From contig CANGCW010000037.1 of NCBI GenBank assembly GCA_947452525.1, positions 1 to 8,118 on the forward strand: a stretch of 8,118 nucleotides of DNA. Direction: 5' to 3'. The stretch comes from Actinomycetota bacterium (GTDB lineage Bacteria > Actinomycetota > Actinomycetes > Nanopelagicales > Nanopelagicaceae). Shown here one piece after another: positions 5,145 through 8,118 of this stretch. The translations under genes were made by a program, and so were the position numbers. The stretch's first letter is position 1, and every line of letters begins with the position of its first letter. The notes under the pieces are model-generated. The model saw only the letters and a program-made list of their open reading frames with translations, ran no database searches and was not told the DNA's origin.

Positions 5145-7247
5145 GTGGCTACTGCAATCACGCTTCCTGAAGGCGCGCCAGAAGAGGTCGTCACACATGC
5201 ACTCGTCCGCGAGGTAGATCTCACCCCATTCGGTGTGAGTGGCACTCTCTCGCTCATCACTCTTGATAACGGCTTGGATCACAATCGCCCAAATACTTTG
5301 GGGCCAACCTCGCTCATGGAACTCGATGCTGCAATCACAACAGCAGAGAGTTCACCATCTGTTGCAATCGCCATTATCGGTAAGCCATTTATCTTCGCCG
5401 CAGGAGCGGATCTCTCAGGGCTCGCTTACTTGAGCACGAAAGATCAAGCTGTGGCTATTGGCAAGTTAGGTCACGATGTCTTCCGACGTCTGGGCGAGAG
5501 CAAGAAGCCGACCTTTGCATTCATTAACGGTCTCGCACTTGGCGGTGGCCTTGAAGTTGGACTTCACTGTAAGTATCGCACTCTGGCAACGACGGCAATG
5601 GTTGGACTTCCAGAGGTATTCCTCGGCCTCCTACCTGGTTGGGGTGGAGCAACAATTCTTCCAAAGTTAATCGGTCCAGAGCGTGCTGTTCAAGTGATTA
5701 TTGAGAATGCTCTTAACAACAACACCATGCTTAAGGCGAAAGATGCTCTCGCATTAGGCGTAATTGATGTCGCATTCGCCCCCGTCGACTTCCTCGAGAA
5801 ATCCGTTCAATTTGCCGCGAAGGTAATAAACGGCGAGACGAAAATCGAACGAGCTGACCACACAAAGTCAGAAGATGAGTGGAGCGCTGCGAAGGCAAAG
5901 GCTGAGGCGGCAATTACAAAGAAGTACCGTGGCGCTGATATCGCAAGCCCTAAGGCTGCACTCGATCTTCTTTTGGCAGCTCGCACTAACTCCCTCTCCC
6001 AGGGTTTCGATGCGGAAGATGAAGCTCTCGCAACACTCACTATGAGTGACTCGCTGCGCGCATCGCTCTATGCATTTAATTTAATTCAGAAGAAGCGCAA
6101 GAAGGTAGAGGGCGCACCTAAGGCAAACCTTGCTCGGAAGGTGAATCGTGTTGGCGTTGTTGGAGCAGGCCTCATGGCATCACAACTCGCACTCGTCATT
6201 CTTCGCAATCTCAAAGTCCCTGTCGTCATCTCCGATCTCGATCAAGAGCGCGTTGATAAGGGTCTGGCATATATCCAAGGTGAACTCGCAAAGCTCGTTG
6301 AGAAGAAACGCTTAAGCGCAGAGGCCGCAGCCGCCCTCGGAAGACTTGTTACTGGAAGTGTCTCGAAGGATATCTACGCCTCTTGCGATTTTATTATTGA
6401 GGCGGTCTTCGAAGAGTTAGAGATCAAACAGAAGCTCTTCAAGGAACTAGAGGGCATCATCTCTCCTGAGTGTATCCTCGCGACAAATACCTCTTCGCTC
6501 TCGGTTGAGAAGATGGCTGAGGGTCTTGTTCACCCAGAACGCGTCATTGGCTTCCACTTCTTCAACCCAGTTGCAGTAATGCCACTTCTCGAGATAGCAC
6601 GCACCCCTGCAACCGACGATGCAACGACTGCCACTGCAGTAAACGTTGGCAAAGAGTTGAAGAAGACGATGGTCATCGTGAAGGACTCCCCTGCCTTCGT
6701 CGTTAACCGTCTGCTCACCCGATTCATGGGCGAGATTACCGACGCGATTGATGAGGGAACTCCTCCAGCCGTTGCAGATGCAGCGATGAAGGATCTCGGT
6801 CTTCCCATGACCTCACTTGAACTCCTTGGTCTCGTTGGCCCTGGCGTTGCACTGCATGTCGCCGAAACTCTTCACGATAACCTTGGCGACCGCTATCGCA
6901 TCTCTCCAACGATGCAGAACTTCGTAAAGAATGGTGTTCGCTCCTTCTACCTGAAGGATGGCTCCGTTAACCCTGAAGCGACTGCACAACTCGTTCAGGG
7001 CTCCGTTGCCTCGACCGCAGAAGAAGTTCGTATCCGTGCACTCAATGCGCTTGCTTGGGAGGCAAAGGCGATGCTCGATGAGGGCGTTGTTGCGACCGCT
7101 GCAGAGATTGATATCTGCATGCTGCTAGGTTGCGGATGGCCGATGCACCTCGGCGGAATCTTGCCTTACTTAGATCGCGAAGGAATTAGCGATTCTGTGA
7201 ATGGCGCTCGTTTTCATCAACCGGGAGTTGCTTCACTTCCTGCGTAG
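5145..7247 (+). CDS. fadB: Multifunctional enoyl-CoA hydratase / 3-hydroxyacyl-CoA dehydrogenase
   Basis: A 700-residue fusion enzyme hydrating 2-enoyl-CoA and then oxidising 3-hydroxyacyl-CoA with NAD+, handing the product to FadA. The N-terminal crotonase domain (about 20-240) has the oxyanion stretch FAAGADLSGL (84-93) and both catalytic glutamates: Glu137 in GGGLEVGLH and Glu157 in GLPEVFLGLLPGWGG. The dehydrogenase part has a Rossmann motif GVVGAGLMASQLA (337-349), acidic Asp364 ending strand 2, TNTSSLSV (447-454), catalytic His471 in GFHFFNP, Glu483 and Asn521 in VVNRLL, then the C-terminal helical domains. The third glycine of GxGxxG is Ala. The end PGVASLPA is family-typical. The start is GTG, 2 nt after the fadA stop. 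An ATG at 5073 would add 24 residues translated from inside fadA with no family resemblance. The 3' end overlaps dxs by 62 bp. Confidence 0.93.
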   Translation: MATAITLPEGAPEEVVTHALVREVDLTPFGVSGTLSLITLDNGLDHNRPNTLGPTSLMELDAAITTAESSPSVAIAIIGKPFIFAAGADLSGLAYLSTKDQAVAIGKLGHDVFRRLGESKKPTFAFINGLALGGGLEVGLHCKYRTLATTAMVGLPEVFLGLLPGWGGATILPKLIGPERAVQVIIENALNNNTMLKAKDALALGVIDVAFAPVDFLEKSVQFAAKVINGETKIERADHTKSEDEWSAAKAKAEAAITKKYRGADIASPKAALDLLLAARTNSLSQGFDAEDEALATLTMSDSLRASLYAFNLIQKKRKKVEGAPKANLARKVNRVGVVGAGLMASQLALVILRNLKVPVVISDLDQERVDKGLAYIQGELAKLVEKKRLSAEAAAALGRLVTGSVSKDIYASCDFIIEAVFEELEIKQKLFKELEGIISPECILATNTSSLSVEKMAEGLVHPERVIGFHFFNPVAVMPLLEIARTPATDDATTATAVNVGKELKKTMVIVKDSPAFVVNRLLTRFMGEITDAIDEGTPPAVADAAMKDLGLPMTSLELLGLVGPGVALHVAETLHDNLGDRYRISPTMQNFVKNGVRSFYLKDGSVNPEATAQLVQGSVASTAEEVRIRALNALAWEAKAMLDEGVVATAAEIDICMLLGCGWPMHLGGILPYLDREGISDSVNGARFHQPGVASLPA

Positions 7248-8118
7248 AGTTCCAGCTCACTAGATCGCGAGTGATATTTTGAGCTGTAATTCCAAGATCG
7301 GAGAGAATCTCATTTCGCTTGGAGTGCTCAATAAATGTAAGCGGCACTCCAATGGAATGAATAGGAATCTCTAACTCATGCTCGCGGAAGAGTTCTGAGA
7401 CTGTACTTGCAATTCCTGCATGGCGGATTCCGTCTTCAAGCACAACCACATTCTTGTAACGCTGTGCCATACGAACCAACTCAAGAGGTAGTGGTTTAAC
7501 CCAACGTGGATCAATGACGGTGACGCCAACCCCTTCGCGATAGGCCTGCGCTGCAGCTTCGACGGCTACATGCGCAAGGGCACCAACGCTTATCAAGAGT
7601 GTGTCTGCTGACTCGCCACGGTAGAGAATGTCGATTCCATCGCGCCGTTCAAAGGCAGGAATATCAGAGAGCACTGCACCCTTTGGGAAACGAATTACTG
7701 AAGGGGCATCCTCAATCGCTACGGCTTCTTTCAACAGCTCGGCGAGTCGGCTGCCATCGCGAGGTGCTGCTAGGTGGAGCGTTGGAACAATTCCAGTTAT
7801 AGCCATATCCCAAATACCGTGGTGTGAAGGTCCATCGTCACCAGTGATACCTGCACGATCGAGAACGAATGTGACTCCAGCTTTATGGAGTGCAACATCG
7901 AGCAAGAGTTGATCAAAGGCGCGATTTAAGAATGTGGAGTACACGGCAACCACTGGATGCAGCCCGGCATACGCCATGCCTGCGGCAGAAGTAACTGCAT
8001 GTTGCTCTGCGATTCCAACGTCGAAGGTGCGATCTGGGAATACAGCTTTAAACTTATCTAACCCAGTTGGGCCGAGCATCGCCGCAGTGATTGCCACAAC
8101 ATCTTTTCGCTCATGGCC
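7186..8118 (-). CDS. dxs: 1-deoxy-D-xylulose-5-phosphate synthase, C-terminal half (5' end outside window)
   Basis: 310 codons are present and the frame is open to the window edge; whole DXS proteins are about 620-650 residues, so roughly half is visible. DXS joins pyruvate and glyceraldehyde 3-phosphate using thiamine diphosphate, the first step of the MEP isoprenoid pathway. The pyrimidine-binding domain begins at once (KDVVAITAAMLGPTGL) and contains GIAEQHAVT with the cofactor-activating Glu (visible residue 38). YSTFLNRAFDQLL follows, then DRAGITGDDGPSHHG with the substrate-contacting Arg88, Asp95 and His99. The transketolase C-terminal domain follows (DPRWVKPLP, VVVLEDGIRHAG) and ends near ITRDLVSW. 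A further 21 residues, NSTQEVKQ through HSQNR, extend to the TAA at 7186-7188 and lie almost entirely antisense to the end of fadB. Converging genes leave no space for a separate terminator. Confidence 0.95.
   Translation of the reverse strand, partial: GHERKDVVAITAAMLGPTGLDKFKAVFPDRTFDVGIAEQHAVTSAAGMAYAGLHPVVAVYSTFLNRAFDQLLLDVALHKAGVTFVLDRAGITGDDGPSHHGIWDMAITGIVPTLHLAAPRDGSRLAELLKEAVAIEDAPSVIRFPKGAVLSDIPAFERRDGIDILYRGESADTLLISVGALAHVAVEAAAQAYREGVGVTVIDPRWVKPLPLELVRMAQRYKNVVVLEDGIRHAGIASTVSELFREHELEIPIHSIGVPLTFIEHSKRNEILSDLGITAQNITRDLVSWNSTQEVKQLPVDENERHSQNR

Noticed and set aside
1..8118. Mobile elements, CRISPR arrays, tRNA/rRNA genes, riboswitches, defence or secondary-metabolite modules
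   Set aside because: No transposase, integrase, direct-repeat array, tRNA-like fold or unfamiliar gene cluster was seen. Every long frame fits a recognised core family, and the region upstream of dxs where a leader element might lie is outside the window.

Overview
This window looks like chromosomal core-gene territory from an actinobacterium, not a mobile or accessory region. Three things point there: a DUF3000 protein, a family confined essentially to Actinobacteria; the order DUF3000 – ribonuclease D – thiolase – 3-hydroxyacyl-CoA dehydrogenase – dxs, which I recall from Streptomyces and relatives; and start codons that mostly lack Shine-Dalgarno sites but sit a fixed distance behind a -10-like hexamer, as in leaderless actinobacterial genes. 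Base composition is balanced by eye rather than strongly GC-rich, intergenic gaps are tiny and convergent genes overlap. That suggests a small, streamlined genome such as a freshwater Nanopelagicales-type (acI-like) lineage. The exact taxon is inference.

Layout. At 2-250 (+) is the 3' end of a RibD_C / dihydrofolate-reductase-like gene. It overlaps by 12 bp the convergent EamA-family drug/metabolite transporter at 239-1078 (-). A 72-bp divergent promoter region (1079-1150) separates that gene from DUF3000 (1151-1729, +), which is followed after 11 nt by ribonuclease D (1741-3048, +). A 64-nt gap with a perfect 12-bp-arm palindrome leads to an FTR1-type iron permease (3113-3904, +), which ends in a probable intrinsic terminator. 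A 16-bp operator-like palindrome then precedes the beta-oxidation pair: thiolase fadA (3949-5142) and trifunctional-type fadB (5145-7247, GTG start with a Shine-Dalgarno). The last gene is the C-terminal half of dxs on the minus strand (7186-8118, running off the window), whose end overlaps fadB by 62 bp.

How the parts work together. FadA and FadB together carry the last three steps of the fatty-acid beta-oxidation cycle, and the two genes are almost certainly co-transcribed under the palindrome-bearing promoter. DUF3000 and RNase D form a likely two-gene unit. FTR1 has its own promoter and terminator and looks like an independent insertion into an otherwise conserved order. DXS feeds the MEP isoprenoid pathway and is transcribed against fadAB.

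I did not find an undescribed multi-gene system. The strongest second-look signals are regulatory and architectural: four TAnnnT–6 nt–ATG leaderless-type promoters, two palindromes placed over promoter elements, and a DXS C-terminal tail encoded almost wholly antisense to the end of fadB. There is no gene-free stretch longer than 300 bases.
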